DNA of 64,000 nucleotides from an uncultured Saprospiraceae bacterium (GCA_937969415.1 CALBWK010000016.1:35150-99149); one strand, 5' to 3'. Shown: positions 39,513 through 50,747, counted from the stretch's first letter. Numbers and translations are program-made. The notes: generated by a model from the letters alone, not told the origin.

Positions 39513-40412
39513 ATGTCAGAATATCATGTGCCGGTGTTGCTTAAGGAATCTGTAGATGCATTGATTACGGATACTGACGGAGTGTATGTAGATGTCACCT
39601 TTGGTGGCGGAGGACATTCCCAAGAGATATTAAAACGACTCAGTCCCGAAGGGCGGCTGATAGTATTTGACCAGGATGGTGAAGCTAAAGGAAATGCCTT
39701 GGAGGATGAGCGGTTGATATTTGTGAAAGCAAATTTTCGCCACATCTACAGGTATTGGAGATGGTTGGATGTTCCTAAGGTGAGCGGAGTGCTTGCGGAT
39801 TTAGGAGTTTCTTCTCATCAATTTGATGTCGATTATAGAGGCTTTTCTTATCGCTTTGAGGCGGATCTCGATATGCGAATGAATGAGAAAAGTGCACTCA
39901 CGGCAGCACTAGTGCTTAACAATTATGAAGAGAAAGATCTAGTATCCGTATTTTCTGAATACGGAGAAGTTAGAAACTCTAAGAAGTTGGCCAGAGTGAT
40001 TTGTGATGAGAGACGTCAACAAGGTGGTGTCAAAACTACTCAGGATCTTAATGTGATTCTAGATAGTGTTGTGATAGGAGAGCGGAGTAAATATTTTTCT
40101 CAGGTCTATCAAGCATTAAGAATAGAGGTCAATGATGAGATGGGAAGTCTTAGGGAAATGCTAGAAGGCGCACTGAGAATACTAGATACTCGATCTCGGT
40201 TAGTGATTATTAGTTATCACTCTCTGGAAGATAGATTGGCTAAGAGATTTATCAGGAGTGGAAGAGTAGATGGAGTAGCGCCTAAAGATGACTTTGGTAG
40301 ATCTCTGGCAGAAATGAAAAATGTAGGAAAAATAATTCTTCCTAATGAGGAAGAGCAAAAAATAAACTCTAGATCTAGAAGTGCAAAGATGCGGATAGGA
40401 GAGAGAATCTAG
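39513..40412 (+). CDS. rsmH: 16S rRNA (cytosine(1402)-N(4))-methyltransferase RsmH
   Basis: YHVPVLLKESVDAL, VDVTFGGGGHSQEIL, GVLADLGVSSHQFD, RLVIISYHSLEDRLAKRF. Confidence 0.96.
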   Translation: MSEYHVPVLLKESVDALITDTDGVYVDVTFGGGGHSQEILKRLSPEGRLIVFDQDGEAKGNALEDERLIFVKANFRHIYRYWRWLDVPKVSGVLADLGVSSHQFDVDYRGFSYRFEADLDMRMNEKSALTAALVLNNYEEKDLVSVFSEYGEVRNSKKLARVICDERRQQGGVKTTQDLNVILDSVVIGERSKYFSQVYQALRIEVNDEMGSLREMLEGALRILDTRSRLVIISYHSLEDRLAKRFIRSGRVDGVAPKDDFGRSLAEMKNVGKIILPNEEEQKINSRSRSAKMRIGERI

Positions 40413-40429
40413 ATCATAACCCCTTAGAA

Positions 40430-40699
40430 ATGAAACTGATTTTAAAGCATACTGGATTTATTTTACTGATGACGATACTGGGTGTGGTGTATATATTTAA
40501 CACTCACTCTGCTGAAGGAAAATTAAGAAATATCGCTAAACTCAAACGAGAGGTAGCTGATTCTAAGTCTAAGTATCAAGAGGTAAAAAGTGATATAAAC
40601 TATAGGTCGACTGAATCTCAGTTGGCGAAGAGACTTGAAAAGTCAGGTCTTAAGAAACTTGAAAAATCACCTATGGTCATAGCGACCAAGCAAAGCTGA
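40430..40699 (+). CDS. ftsL: FtsL-like small bitopic division protein
   Basis: Position between rsmH and ftsI; single N-terminal TM plus coiled coil. Confidence 0.75.
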   Translation: MKLILKHTGFILLMTILGVVYIFNTHSAEGKLRNIAKLKREVADSKSKYQEVKSDINYRSTESQLAKRLEKSGLKKLEKSPMVIATKQS

Positions 40700-40712
40700 T
40701 CAGCTCGGCACA

Positions 40713-42857
40713 ATGGAAAGAAAGAACGAATTACTCATACGGGTTTATCTGATTTTCTTCGGATTTGTACTGATGGCAGCATTGATTATCGGAAAGGTCT
40801 TCAAGACGGCTATTCTTGAAGGAGACCAGTGGCGTGCTAAGGGCGAAAGGACGATGAAGTGGATGAGTGTAGAAGGAGAGCGCGGTAACATATATGATGT
40901 TAACGGAAATCTTCTTGCGACATCGCTGCCTTATTTCGATGTCAAAGTTGATTTGCTAACAGCTACAGATAAGAACTTCAATGCAAATATTGAAGGTTTG
41001 TCTGCGCGATTGGCTGAGCACTTTGGAAAGTCCAAGCAAGAGTGGAAATCTACTTTGGTTAATAAGAGACGCGAGGGAAAGGCTGTGCTAAAGAGGAGGA
41101 AGAATGGAGAAGAAGTTTTTAGCAATGCCGGCTATTATCCACTGATGAACAAGCTCTCAAGAGATCAACTGGATTTGCTCAAAAGTTTTCCTCTCTTCAA
41201 TTTAGGAAAATATAAAGGCGGCTTAATTGCTATAAGAAAAACGAGAAGGGAAAAGCCTTATCGCTCTCTAGCAAGCCGTACGATAGGGATAGAAAGAGAA
41301 GAGAATATGGTTGGCCTCGAAAGGACTTTTGATAAGTTTCTCAAGGGTGAAACAACTAAGAGATTAATGAGAAAGGTACCACCTAATGAGACGTGGTTAC
41401 CAGTGATGGAAGCATCGGAAATGTTGCAAGAGAAGGGTTCCGATATCGTCACAACCATTGACATGAGTATTCAGGATATTGTTCACGAGGAACTACTTTC
41501 CACACTTGAATTAAATAATGCCAAAGGCGGTGTTGCTATAGTGATGGAAGTAGGGACGGGTTCGATTAAGGCTGTATCCAATTTGTCTAAGATGGGAGAT
41601 GATCCTGTGTATCGAGAGTATCATAATGATGCGATAGGTACGGCTACTGAGCCCGGGTCTACATTTAAGTTGCTTACAGCGATGATGATGTTGGAAGAAG
41701 GTAAGGTGGATTTGGATACAGAAGTGCAGCTATTTGGCGGTAAAAAGAAGTTTTACAGTTCAAATATGTATGATTCAAATCGTCACGGAATTACAACAGC
41801 TACCTTCAAAGAAGCATTTGCAATTTCTTCTAATGTGGGAATGGGTTACACAGCCTATCAGCATTATGGAAATAAGTCAGAGGGATGGATGAATTTTTAT
41901 AAATCGCTAAGGGACTTAGGTGTGATGGAGCAGACGGGAATAGAGATTTACGGAGAGAAAAAGCCTTTTATTAAGCATCCACGTAAAGTGTATGCGAAGG
42001 CGGAAAAAAATTGGTCAGGAACAACGGTTCCTTGGATGGCCCACGGTTATGAATTGACGATGACACCATTGCAGATCCTGAATTATTATAATACCATCGC
42101 CAATGATGGAAAGATGATGAGGCCCCACTTAGTGAGTGAGATAGTGCATATGGATGGAAGTAGAACGATGTATGGCCCGCAGGTAATGAGAGAACAAATA
42201 GTGAGCGCATCCACAGTGATGAAAACTCAAGAATTATTAAAGGCTGTCGCCGAAAGCGGAACAGCGAAAGGATTGAAAGTTGATGGTTTGACCTTCGCAG
42301 GGAAAACTGGAACCACGAAATTAGAATATTGGAAAGCCAAAGAGAAGTATGACTACAATGCCTCTTTTGCAGGCTACTTCCCTGAGAAGAATCCTAAGTA
42401 TTCTATGATTGTAGTTGTCTACGAACCAGAAGGTGTTGATTACTACGGAGGTAAAGTGGCTGGTCCTGTTTTTCAGAATGTAATGAAGAGATTGTCCACA
42501 TCTACAAAGGTAGTAGCAGAATCTTCTGAGGATACACCTAAAATACGATATGCACACTCTGGATTTAAGAGTGATTATAAGAAGGTCTTAGATTATATCG
42601 GATTGGATTATGAAGAGAGCGGTAAAGGGAAGTGGGTAGAAATGAAATCGAAGAATGGAGAGATGCAATTGGTATCTAAGGATGTAGATAGAAAGTTGGT
42701 GCCAGATGTGCGGGGAGAAGGACTTAGAGATGCTATGTATATCTTAGAGAATATGGGATTCAAAGTGGAGGCAGAAGGATACGGAAAGGTTGTGAAGCAA
42801 TCAGTTGCACCCGGTACGGCCATCAAAGGAAGGGAAATTAAAATTTATTTAAGCTAA
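40713..42857 (+). CDS. ftsI: Division-specific peptidoglycan transpeptidase with C-terminal PASTA-like domain
   Basis: GTATEPGSTFKLLTAMMML, SSNVGMG, FAGKTGTT; VPDVRGEGLRDAMYILENMGFKVEAEGYGKV. Confidence 0.94.
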   Translation: MERKNELLIRVYLIFFGFVLMAALIIGKVFKTAILEGDQWRAKGERTMKWMSVEGERGNIYDVNGNLLATSLPYFDVKVDLLTATDKNFNANIEGLSARLAEHFGKSKQEWKSTLVNKRREGKAVLKRRKNGEEVFSNAGYYPLMNKLSRDQLDLLKSFPLFNLGKYKGGLIAIRKTRREKPYRSLASRTIGIEREENMVGLERTFDKFLKGETTKRLMRKVPPNETWLPVMEASEMLQEKGSDIVTTIDMSIQDIVHEELLSTLELNNAKGGVAIVMEVGTGSIKAVSNLSKMGDDPVYREYHNDAIGTATEPGSTFKLLTAMMMLEEGKVDLDTEVQLFGGKKKFYSSNMYDSNRHGITTATFKEAFAISSNVGMGYTAYQHYGNKSEGWMNFYKSLRDLGVMEQTGIEIYGEKKPFIKHPRKVYAKAEKNWSGTTVPWMAHGYELTMTPLQILNYYNTIANDGKMMRPHLVSEIVHMDGSRTMYGPQVMREQIVSASTVMKTQELLKAVAESGTAKGLKVDGLTFAGKTGTTKLEYWKAKEKYDYNASFAGYFPEKNPKYSMIVVVYEPEGVDYYGGKVAGPVFQNVMKRLSTSTKVVAESSEDTPKIRYAHSGFKSDYKKVLDYIGLDYEESGKGKWVEMKSKNGEMQLVSKDVDRKLVPDVRGEGLRDAMYILENMGFKVEAEGYGKVVKQSVAPGTAIKGREIKIYLS

Positions 42858-42890
42858 ATAAAGTTTATCAAACGTGATAAATGATTTTTA

Positions 42891-44345
42891 TTGAAAAAAC
42901 TGGAAAAAATACTAGAGTCTATTAGGTTTTTAAATGAGGTTGAAAATATCTCATCTGAAATCAATGGAGTCCATATTGATTCGAGGACTTGCAGTGCAGG
43001 TAGTTTATTTATTGCTTACAAGGGTACTACGCTTGATAGTCATAACTACATCTCCTCCGCAGTAAGTAACGGTGCTTCTCACATTATTATTGATGACGAC
43101 AGTTATCTAGATAAGGAAGATGCCCACTATATTCTGGTTGATAATTCTCAACATATCATCAGTACTGTAGCTTCAAATTATTATGGACATCCATCTAGAG
43201 AGATGACTGTTATCGGTGTCACAGGAACAAATGGGAAAACTACAACTGCAAACTTACTTTATAAGCTGCTTTTTCGACTAGGACACAAATGCGGACTGAT
43301 CTCTACAATAGAAGTGCTGTACAATGACGAGGTTATTCCTTCTCAATTAACGACACCTGATGCGATAAGTCTTCAGAGACTTTTTAGACAGATGTTGGAT
43401 GCTGGAGTGACTTATGTATGTATGGAAGTGAGTTCCCATGCTATAGATCAAGGTCGTGTAGACGGAGTTGATTTTGATCATGCGATATTTACAAACCTAA
43501 CACATGACCATTTAGATTACCATAAAGATTTTATGGCATATCTGACAGCAAAAAAACTTCTTTTTGATAGACTTTCTAAAGTAAAAACTGCACTAGTGAA
43601 TAGGGATGATCACAACGGTCTCGTGATGGTCCAAAATTCAAAAGCTAAAGTTTTTACTTATGCACTAAAGCGACCTGCTTCTTATAAGGGCAAGATATTG
43701 TCTAATGATTTATCTGGCTTACAGATGACTATAAATCAGAAAGAAGTATTCCTTAGGATGGTTGGTGGTTTTAATGCATACAACGCCTTGGCGGTGTATG
43801 GTACAGGGGTCATCCTTGGTATCGATGAGCAAGAGATATTGACTTGCTTAAGTACCTTGACTACTGCAGATGGAAGATTGGATATGGTCTCAAAGCCAAA
43901 TGTTCCTTATAAAGCAGTTGTTGATTATGCTCATACACCAGATGCGTTAGATAATGTCTTAGAGACTCTAGTTACAACAAAAGATAAACAAGTCAGACTA
44001 ATTACCGTAGTCGGCTGCGGTGGAGACAGAGACAGGGCAAAGCGTCCTGTTATGGCTCGACTCGCAGCAGAAAAAAGTGATGTAGTGATATTGACTTCTG
44101 ATAATCCACGAAGTGAAGAGCCTATGACCATCATAGAAGAAATGCTAAGTGGTGTTCCTCAAGATATTTTGAAAAAAGTATCTGTAGAACAAGATAGAAG
44201 TGACGCAATTAGAAAGGCCTGTGCTCTAGCTCTACCCGGTGATATTATATTAATTGCTGGTAAAGGCCATGAGAAATACCAAGAAATTAAAGGAGAGAAG
44301 TTTCCTTTTGACGATAAAAAGATTGTCTTAACTCATATGAGTTAG
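42891..44345 (+). CDS. murE: UDP-N-acetylmuramoyl-tripeptide synthetase MurE
   Basis: VTGTNGKTTTANLLYKLL, VDYAHTPDALDNVLETL, DNPRSEEP; TTG start. Confidence 0.95.
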   Translation: MKKLEKILESIRFLNEVENISSEINGVHIDSRTCSAGSLFIAYKGTTLDSHNYISSAVSNGASHIIIDDDSYLDKEDAHYILVDNSQHIISTVASNYYGHPSREMTVIGVTGTNGKTTTANLLYKLLFRLGHKCGLISTIEVLYNDEVIPSQLTTPDAISLQRLFRQMLDAGVTYVCMEVSSHAIDQGRVDGVDFDHAIFTNLTHDHLDYHKDFMAYLTAKKLLFDRLSKVKTALVNRDDHNGLVMVQNSKAKVFTYALKRPASYKGKILSNDLSGLQMTINQKEVFLRMVGGFNAYNALAVYGTGVILGIDEQEILTCLSTLTTADGRLDMVSKPNVPYKAVVDYAHTPDALDNVLETLVTTKDKQVRLITVVGCGGDRDRAKRPVMARLAAEKSDVVILTSDNPRSEEPMTIIEEMLSGVPQDILKKVSVEQDRSDAIRKACALALPGDIILIAGKGHEKYQEIKGEKFPFDDKKIVLTHMS

Positions 44346-44368
44346 CGATCTGTAAGAATAGGTTCTAT

Positions 44369-44466
44369 TATCATTCTCAGGTTGGTTTTAACAGTTGCAG
44401 TGGGGTTAACGCATAAAAAAAGTTTTATGTACCCACTGTACACTGTTTTTTAGGAAAAGAATGATA
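44369..44466 (+). other. Long nested hairpin with U-run in the murE-mraY gap (terminator or cis-regulatory RNA candidate)
   Basis: Arms TATCATTCT/AGAATGATA, AACAGT/ACTGTT, CAGTGGGGT/ACCCACTG, CATAAAA/TTTTATG; TTTTTT follows the inner stem. Confidence 0.7.
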
Positions 44467-44555
44467 CCCCACCATCCCAAAACGATTTTGTACTAAAGAA
44501 ATAGACGAACGTAACTAAGTGTAGTAATGGCTGCGCTTAGGCAATCATAAAGCAA

Positions 44556-45788
44556 TTGTTATATCATTTATTTGAATATCTACAAGTCAATTATGATCTC
44601 CCGGGAGCTGGACTTTTTAAGTTCGTTTCGTTTAGGGCGGCAATGGCAATACTGATGTCCTTAGGGATTTCACTTGTCTTTGGTGATCGTATAATAAGTT
44701 CTTTGAGGAAATTGCAAGTTGGAGAAACTGTCCGGGACTTAGGTCTTGATGGCCAAAAAGAAAAAGAAGGTACGCCAACTATGGGCGGCTTAATGATTCT
44801 CATCTCTATTCTTATGCCTACAATATTATTTGCAAGATTAGATAATATTTATGTTTTGTTATTGGTGTTTGCAACCATATGGTTTGCTGCTATAGGCTTT
44901 CTTGACGATAGACTGAAGATCCTCCGTAAGAATAAAGACGGTCTCAGAGGGAAGTATAAGATTTTAGGGCAAGTTTTTATGGGGCTTATCGTAGCGCTCG
45001 CAATGTTGCTGCACCAAGATATAGTTGTTAGAGTTCCTGTCCAAGATGCACAGTCTATGGGCTGGGAAATTACCAAATATCTTGAAAGTGAATCAAACGA
45101 AAACGCTTTGGTGCATGCTAAGGCACCGATTACAAATGTTCCCTTTCTTAAGGATAATGAATTGGACTACTCGATTTTTGTTGGTAGGAATCTCAATTTA
45201 CTTTGGTTGGCATTCATTCCTATAGTCATCTTTATTATAACAGCTGTATCGAATGCGGCTAACCTTACAGACGGATTAGATGGTTTGCTGACTGGAATTG
45301 CAGCTATAATAGGTGCGACACTTGCCGTGTTGGCTTGGGTGTCAGGTAATGCTATTGTAGCTGATTATTTAAATATCTTATTCATACCTAGCTCAGAAGA
45401 GATTGTAATATATGCTTCGTGTTTTATCGGAGCGACAATAGGATTTCTTTGGTATAACTCTTATCCAGCTAGTGTCTTTATGGGAGACACAGGTAGTTTG
45501 ATGATAGGTGGTGTTATAGCTGTAATGGCTGTGATGCTCAGAAAAGAAATATTAATCCCAATACTATGTGGAATACTTCTGGTAGAAAGTCTATCAGTGA
45601 TTATGCAGGTAACCTACTTTAAGTATACCAAGAAAAGGACCGGTACGGGACAACGTATATTTTTAATGTCTCCTCTTCATCATCATTACCAGAAGAAGGG
45701 GTGGCACGAAATGAAAATCGTTATTCGCTTCTGGATACTTGCAATTTTATTGGCAGTATTGACAATCATAACTCTTAAGTTGAGATAG
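44556..45788 (+). CDS. mraY: Phospho-N-acetylmuramoyl-pentapeptide-transferase
   Basis: [54 protein letters not shown]. Confidence 0.96.
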   Translation: MLYHLFEYLQVNYDLPGAGLFKFVSFRAAMAILMSLGISLVFGDRIISSLRKLQVGETVRDLGLDGQKEKEGTPTMGGLMILISILMPTILFARLDNIYVLLLVFATIWFAAIGFLDDRLKILRKNKDGLRGKYKILGQVFMGLIVALAMLLHQDIVVRVPVQDAQSMGWEITKYLESESNENALVHAKAPITNVPFLKDNELDYSIFVGRNLNLLWLAFIPIVIFIITAVSNAANLTDGLDGLLTGIAAIIGATLAVLAWVSGNAIVADYLNILFIPSSEEIVIYASCFIGATIGFLWYNSYPASVFMGDTGSLMIGGVIAVMAVMLRKEILIPILCGILLVESLSVIMQVTYFKYTKKRTGTGQRIFLMSPLHHHYQKKGWHEMKIVIRFWILAILLAVLTIITLKLR

Positions 45789-47108
45789 ATGCAGTCAGTA
45801 GTTGTCTTGGGCGGCGGAGAGAGTGGGGTAGGTGCGGCGTTGCTTGCAAAGAAAAAAAACTTGTCAGTATTTGTTTCCGATTATGGAAGTATATCTGATA
45901 ACTATAAAGAAGAATTAAATAATAATAATATTCTCTTTGAAGAAAGGGGACATAGTTTTGAAAAATTAGTTTCTGCTGATGTAATCGTAAAGAGTCCTGG
46001 TATACCGAATAATTCTGAGATAATTAAGAAACTTCATAGTGAAGGTGTTTTGATTATTTCTGAAATAGAATTTGCTTCGAGATATTATGATGGTAAGGTT
46101 GTGGCAATAACAGGGAGTAATGGAAAGACAACGACGACTAGTCTGACTTATCATCTTCTCTGTGAGTCAAATTTTTCTGTGGGTCTTGGCGGTAATATCG
46201 GTCATGCGTTTTCGAGATTGCTTATTTCTGAAGTGTCCTATGATTGGGTTGTTTTAGAGATCAGTAGTTTCCAGTTAGATAACGTGAAATCCTTCTCTGC
46301 TGATTTAGGGATGATTCTCAATATAACGCCTGATCACCTGGATCGATACGATTACATTATGCAGGCTTATGCAGAGGCTAAATGGAAGTTGGCTAAAGCA
46401 ATTAAGGCTGAAGGCACTCTATTCTTGAATTCTGATGATATATGGTCTCAGGATATGCTCAAAATAGATATGGTTTCTTGTGAGATTGTAAATGTTTCTT
46501 TCGAGGAGCCTTTGTTGAGTACTGAAGACGCAATTGATATAAAGAAGCACTTTCAGTTGAAGGGAGATCATAATTTGTTTAATGCAACTATGGCAGTTGG
46601 CGTGGCGCAAAGAGTTGGCCTTTCTACTATGGCAATTGAAAAGAGTTTGTCATCATTTAAAGGTATTCCACATAGGTTGGAATTCTTTGGTGTCGTAGCC
46701 GGAGTTGAGTTTGTCAATGATAGCAAAGCAACTAATGTTGAGGCAGTTAGTGTCGCATTAGGCGCAATGGATAAGCCAGTAGTCTGGATAGTAGGTGGAG
46801 TAGATAAAGGAAATGACTATTCCCTGTTAAGGGAGATTGTAAAGACAAAAGTTAAGGGTATTGTTTGCTTAACTAAAGATGATAGCAAGATACGAGATGC
46901 TTTCGGAAGTGATGACATCAAAATAGTATCTACACAAAACGTAATGGAAAGTGTAGGTCTTTCTATGGAGTTTGCAAGTAGTGGCGATGTAGTATTGTTA
47001 TCTCCAGCTTGTGCAAGTTTTGATTTATTTGATAATTATATAGATAGAGGAGATCAGTTTAAAAAAGCTGTAAGAGAATTTGGAAAGAGTATTAAACATA
47101 GTACATAA
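45789..47108 (+). CDS. murD: UDP-N-acetylmuramoylalanine--D-glutamate ligase
   Basis: VLGGGESGVGAALLA, ITGSNGKTTTTSL, NDSKATNVEAV, LLSPACASFDLF. Confidence 0.95.
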   Translation: MQSVVVLGGGESGVGAALLAKKKNLSVFVSDYGSISDNYKEELNNNNILFEERGHSFEKLVSADVIVKSPGIPNNSEIIKKLHSEGVLIISEIEFASRYYDGKVVAITGSNGKTTTTSLTYHLLCESNFSVGLGGNIGHAFSRLLISEVSYDWVVLEISSFQLDNVKSFSADLGMILNITPDHLDRYDYIMQAYAEAKWKLAKAIKAEGTLFLNSDDIWSQDMLKIDMVSCEIVNVSFEEPLLSTEDAIDIKKHFQLKGDHNLFNATMAVGVAQRVGLSTMAIEKSLSSFKGIPHRLEFFGVVAGVEFVNDSKATNVEAVSVALGAMDKPVVWIVGGVDKGNDYSLLREIVKTKVKGIVCLTKDDSKIRDAFGSDDIKIVSTQNVMESVGLSMEFASSGDVVLLSPACASFDLFDNYIDRGDQFKKAVREFGKSIKHST

Positions 47109-48312
47109 TTTAAAAGGCGATAAGACCATTTGGTTTATTGTTGCGATGTTGGGGTTATGCTCCATCTTATCGGTGTATAGTGCTATAGGTAGTATGGCCT
47201 ATACGACACGTGGTGGAAATACTGAATATTTCTTATTGCAGCAGATGGTATTTATAACCCTAGGATTAGGATTCATGTATTTGGCATATAAGTTTAATTA
47301 TATGTTCTATAGTAAGTTGGCTCCTATTCTTCTTGTTATTACTATTCCCCTTTTGATTTTTACTATTGGGTTCGGTGTTGAGATCAACTCAGCAAGGAGA
47401 TGGTTAAACATTCCATTTATAGATAAAACTTTTCAGACTTCGGATCTAGCTCGATTAGCATTGATTGTTTATATCGCAAGAACTGTCTCACTTAAGCAAG
47501 ATGTAATCAAAGATTTTAAATCTGCTTTCTTACCGATAATAATACCAATCGTGATGGTATGCCTATTGATCGCACCTGCTGATTTAAGTACAGCAGTATT
47601 ACTATTTACTACTTGCGTGTTGATGATGATTATCGGTAGAGTTTCTTTGAAGTATATCGGAATTATGATCGCTATCGGGGTGGTTGGAATGGTGTTGTTG
47701 ATGGCTATTGGATCAATTTTTCCAGAGGTAGTAAGAGTTGAAACTTGGATCTCAAGAATCAATGAATTTCTATACAACTCCGAAGGTGGGTGGCAAATCC
47801 AGCAAGCCAAAATTGCTATTGCAAATGGTGAATGGTTTGGCTTAGGTCCAGGCGGTAGTATGCAGAGGGATTATTTGCCTTACCCTTATGCAGATTTTAT
47901 TTATGCGATTATCTGTGAAGAGTATGGATTGTTAGGTGCATTCACAATTGTGGCACTATATCTAGGATTATTGCATAGATGTACAGTGATAGTTACGAAG
48001 TGCTCTAAGACTTTTGGTGCCGTGTTGGCGATAGGATTGTGTCTCAATATTGTGATACAGGCTTTTGCTAATCTAGCTGTGTCCGTACATCTTGTACCTG
48101 TTACGGGCTTGACTTTGCCTATAATTAGTATGGGTGGTACCTCAGTAGTGTTTACGTGTATTTCATTAGGAATAATTTTAAGTGTAAGTCGATATGTGGA
48201 GGAGTACAGTACATATGAGATAATGCAAGAGGAAGCTCAAGTGGCAGCAGAGGAGTCAAAGGAAACTAAAAAGAGTCCTAAGAAGAAGTTGAAGTATGAA
48301 AATTATTATTAG
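47080..48312 (+). CDS. ftsW: Lipid II polymerase/flippase-type division protein FtsW
   Basis: Multiple TM; NSARRWLNIPF, LPYPYADFIYAIICEEYGLLGA, PVTGLTLPIISMGGTSVVFTCISLGIIL; TTG start overlapping murD. Confidence 0.94.
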   Translation: MERVLNIVHNLKGDKTIWFIVAMLGLCSILSVYSAIGSMAYTTRGGNTEYFLLQQMVFITLGLGFMYLAYKFNYMFYSKLAPILLVITIPLLIFTIGFGVEINSARRWLNIPFIDKTFQTSDLARLALIVYIARTVSLKQDVIKDFKSAFLPIIIPIVMVCLLIAPADLSTAVLLFTTCVLMMIIGRVSLKYIGIMIAIGVVGMVLLMAIGSIFPEVVRVETWISRINEFLYNSEGGWQIQQAKIAIANGEWFGLGPGGSMQRDYLPYPYADFIYAIICEEYGLLGAFTIVALYLGLLHRCTVIVTKCSKTFGAVLAIGLCLNIVIQAFANLAVSVHLVPVTGLTLPIISMGGTSVVFTCISLGIILSVSRYVEEYSTYEIMQEEAQVAAEESKETKKSPKKKLKYENYY

Positions 48313-49393
48313 TGGTGGTGGAACAGGCGGACACGTTTATCCAGCAATAGCCATTGCTAATGCACTAAAAGAAAAGGGAATAAAAGATATTCTCTTTGTA
48401 GGAGCAGAAGGAAAACTCGAAATGGAAAAAGTCCCTAAAGCGGGCTATAAAATTGAAGGTTTAGATATACAGGGATTTCATCGAACTCGTAAGTGGAGAA
48501 ACATTCTTTTTCCATTTAGATTAATAAAGAGTCTGATGAAAGCTCGAAAGATCATTGACAAGTTTGGCCCCGATGTAGTTGTTGGAGTAGGTGGATATGC
48601 TAGCGGTCCTGTATTAAGGATGGCTCAGAGAAAAGGTATTTCCACTGTTATCCAAGAACAAAATTCTTATCCAGGCATAACAAATAAACTCTTAGCCAAA
48701 AAAGCTATTAAAATATTTGTGGCTTACGATAGGATGGAGAGATTTTTTGACCGAGCAAAGATGTTGGTTACTGGAAATCCAGTAAGAACAGATTTGTTGG
48801 ATTTAAGTGGAGCTCGTGCTGAGTCCTATAATCACTTTGGTCTGGACTCTGCAAAGAAAACAGTGTTCTTAACTGGAGGAAGCCTTGGTGCAAAAGCTAT
48901 AAATCAAGCTGTTGCCTTTCAGAAAGAGTTTATCTCTTATTTGGAGGATGTACAATTTCTTTGGCAAGTCGGTAAGATCTACTACGATGAGTATTCTAAT
49001 GGTGAGTTAGCTCAGCTTGAGCACATTCACGTATTGCCTTTTGTAGATAGAATGGATTTAGCCTATGCTGCGGCAGATCTTGTCGTGTGTAGGGCAGGTG
49101 CTCTGACAATTTCAGAGTTGACACTTGTTGCTAAGCCGACCATACTCTTACCCTCACCTAATGTTGCTGAGGATCATCAGACTAAAAATGCTATGGCCTT
49201 AGTGGAATCTAATGCCGCTATTTTGATCAAAGATGAAAATGCAAACAAGGAAATGATTCCTCAAGCTCTAAGCTTATTAGGTGATGAGCTCCAGATGCAA
49301 TTGTTAAGTGATAACATCAAGAAATTAGGGAAACCTGATGCTCGTGATGTCATAGCAGATACAATAATAAAAATTGGTCGTAATGAAGCTTAG
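48296..49393 (+). CDS. murG: UDP-GlcNAc transferase MurG
   Basis: ISGGGTGGHVYPAIAIA, GVGGYASGPV, EQNSYPGITNK, CRAGALTISELTLVAKPTILLPSPNVAEDHQ. Confidence 0.96.
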   Translation: MKIIISGGGTGGHVYPAIAIANALKEKGIKDILFVGAEGKLEMEKVPKAGYKIEGLDIQGFHRTRKWRNILFPFRLIKSLMKARKIIDKFGPDVVVGVGGYASGPVLRMAQRKGISTVIQEQNSYPGITNKLLAKKAIKIFVAYDRMERFFDRAKMLVTGNPVRTDLLDLSGARAESYNHFGLDSAKKTVFLTGGSLGAKAINQAVAFQKEFISYLEDVQFLWQVGKIYYDEYSNGELAQLEHIHVLPFVDRMDLAYAAADLVVCRAGALTISELTLVAKPTILLPSPNVAEDHQTKNAMALVESNAAILIKDENANKEMIPQALSLLGDELQMQLLSDNIKKLGKPDARDVIADTIIKIGRNEA

Positions 49394-50747
49394 GGATTGT
49401 AAGAGGATTTACTTTTTAGGAATAGGCGGCATAGGTATGAGTGCTTTAGCCAGATATTTTAATGATATAGGCGTAAAGGTACAAGGATATGATTTGGTCA
49501 ATTCAGCCTTGACGCAACAGCTAGAGATTGAAGGCATTAGTATTAACTATACAGATGATATCAGTGAAATACCTGATGATATTGATCTAGTGGTGATGAC
49601 GCCTGCAATTCCAGAAGACAACAATCAATTGAGTTACTTAAGAACCCAAAATATACCAGTAAAGAAGCGTGCTGAGGTATTGGGTATGCTTAGTAGAGAA
49701 AGAAAGACAATTGCTATTGCTGGGACGCATGGAAAGACAACAACGAGTTGTCTATTGGCGCATATGTTGACACAGGCTGGCTTAGGAGTCTCCGCTTTTT
49801 TAGGTGGTGTACTAGTAGAGGAAAAGACAAATTATATAAAAGGATCATCGGATATAGTTGTATTAGAAGCTGATGAGTATGATAGATCCTTCTTGCATCT
49901 TAGTCCGCAGATATTGGTCATCATTTCTATGGATGCTGATCACTTGGACATATATGGTGAAGTTGAGCAAATGTATCTTGCTTATAGACAATTGACAGAG
50001 AAGATACTTGAAGGTGGTACTTTGATTTTAGGTCCTAATGTATATGAGTTGATGAGTGCAGAGTGGATTTCTGATCTTAATGAAAAAGGTATTACAGTAC
50101 GTAGAATACATATTGAATTTGACTACGAGTCAGTTGTAGTTAAGGATCACAGATTTCAGTTTGATTTTAAGACAAACTCACAGAAAAGTTTAGTGAGTGT
50201 AGATTCTAATCTGCCTGGATTACATAATGTTATTAATACGACTCTTGCGTTAGAGGTAGGTAATAATTTAGATGTAAGTCTGTCCGATTTGACAAAGCCG
50301 CTTACTTCTTTTAAGGGAATACAGAGAAGATTTGAGACGGTTTTTGATAAGCGTAGAATACTGGTGGATGATTATGCGCATCATCCTGAGGAAGTTAGTT
50401 ATGCAGTGAAAACTATAAAGCAATTGTATCCTAATGATAAAGTTCTTGGCATATTCCAGCCGCACCTTTACAGTAGGACGAATGATTTTTATAGAGGATT
50501 TGCTTATGAGTTGAGCGGTTTAGATGGTGTTTTATTGATGCCTATATATCCAGCTAGAGAAAAGCCAATGGATGGTGTAGAGTCAGAATTGATTTATAAT
50601 CTTATGACTATTGACGATAAAGAATTAGTCAACGAAGCATCTTTAATTGATGCAATAAAAATTAGAAGTGACTATAAGGTAATTATGACAATCGGGGCGG
50701 CAGACTTAGAAAAATATCATACAGACATTATTGAAGTAATAAATTAG
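49383..50747 (+). CDS. murC: UDP-N-acetylmuramate--L-alanine ligase
   Basis: IYFLGIGGIGMSALARYF, IAGTHGKTTTSCLLAHM, EADEYDRSFLHLSP, VDDYAHHPEEV. Confidence 0.96.
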   Translation: MKLRDCKRIYFLGIGGIGMSALARYFNDIGVKVQGYDLVNSALTQQLEIEGISINYTDDISEIPDDIDLVVMTPAIPEDNNQLSYLRTQNIPVKKRAEVLGMLSRERKTIAIAGTHGKTTTSCLLAHMLTQAGLGVSAFLGGVLVEEKTNYIKGSSDIVVLEADEYDRSFLHLSPQILVIISMDADHLDIYGEVEQMYLAYRQLTEKILEGGTLILGPNVYELMSAEWISDLNEKGITVRRIHIEFDYESVVVKDHRFQFDFKTNSQKSLVSVDSNLPGLHNVINTTLALEVGNNLDVSLSDLTKPLTSFKGIQRRFETVFDKRRILVDDYAHHPEEVSYAVKTIKQLYPNDKVLGIFQPHLYSRTNDFYRGFAYELSGLDGVLLMPIYPAREKPMDGVESELIYNLMTIDDKELVNEASLIDAIKIRSDYKVIMTIGAADLEKYHTDIIEVIN

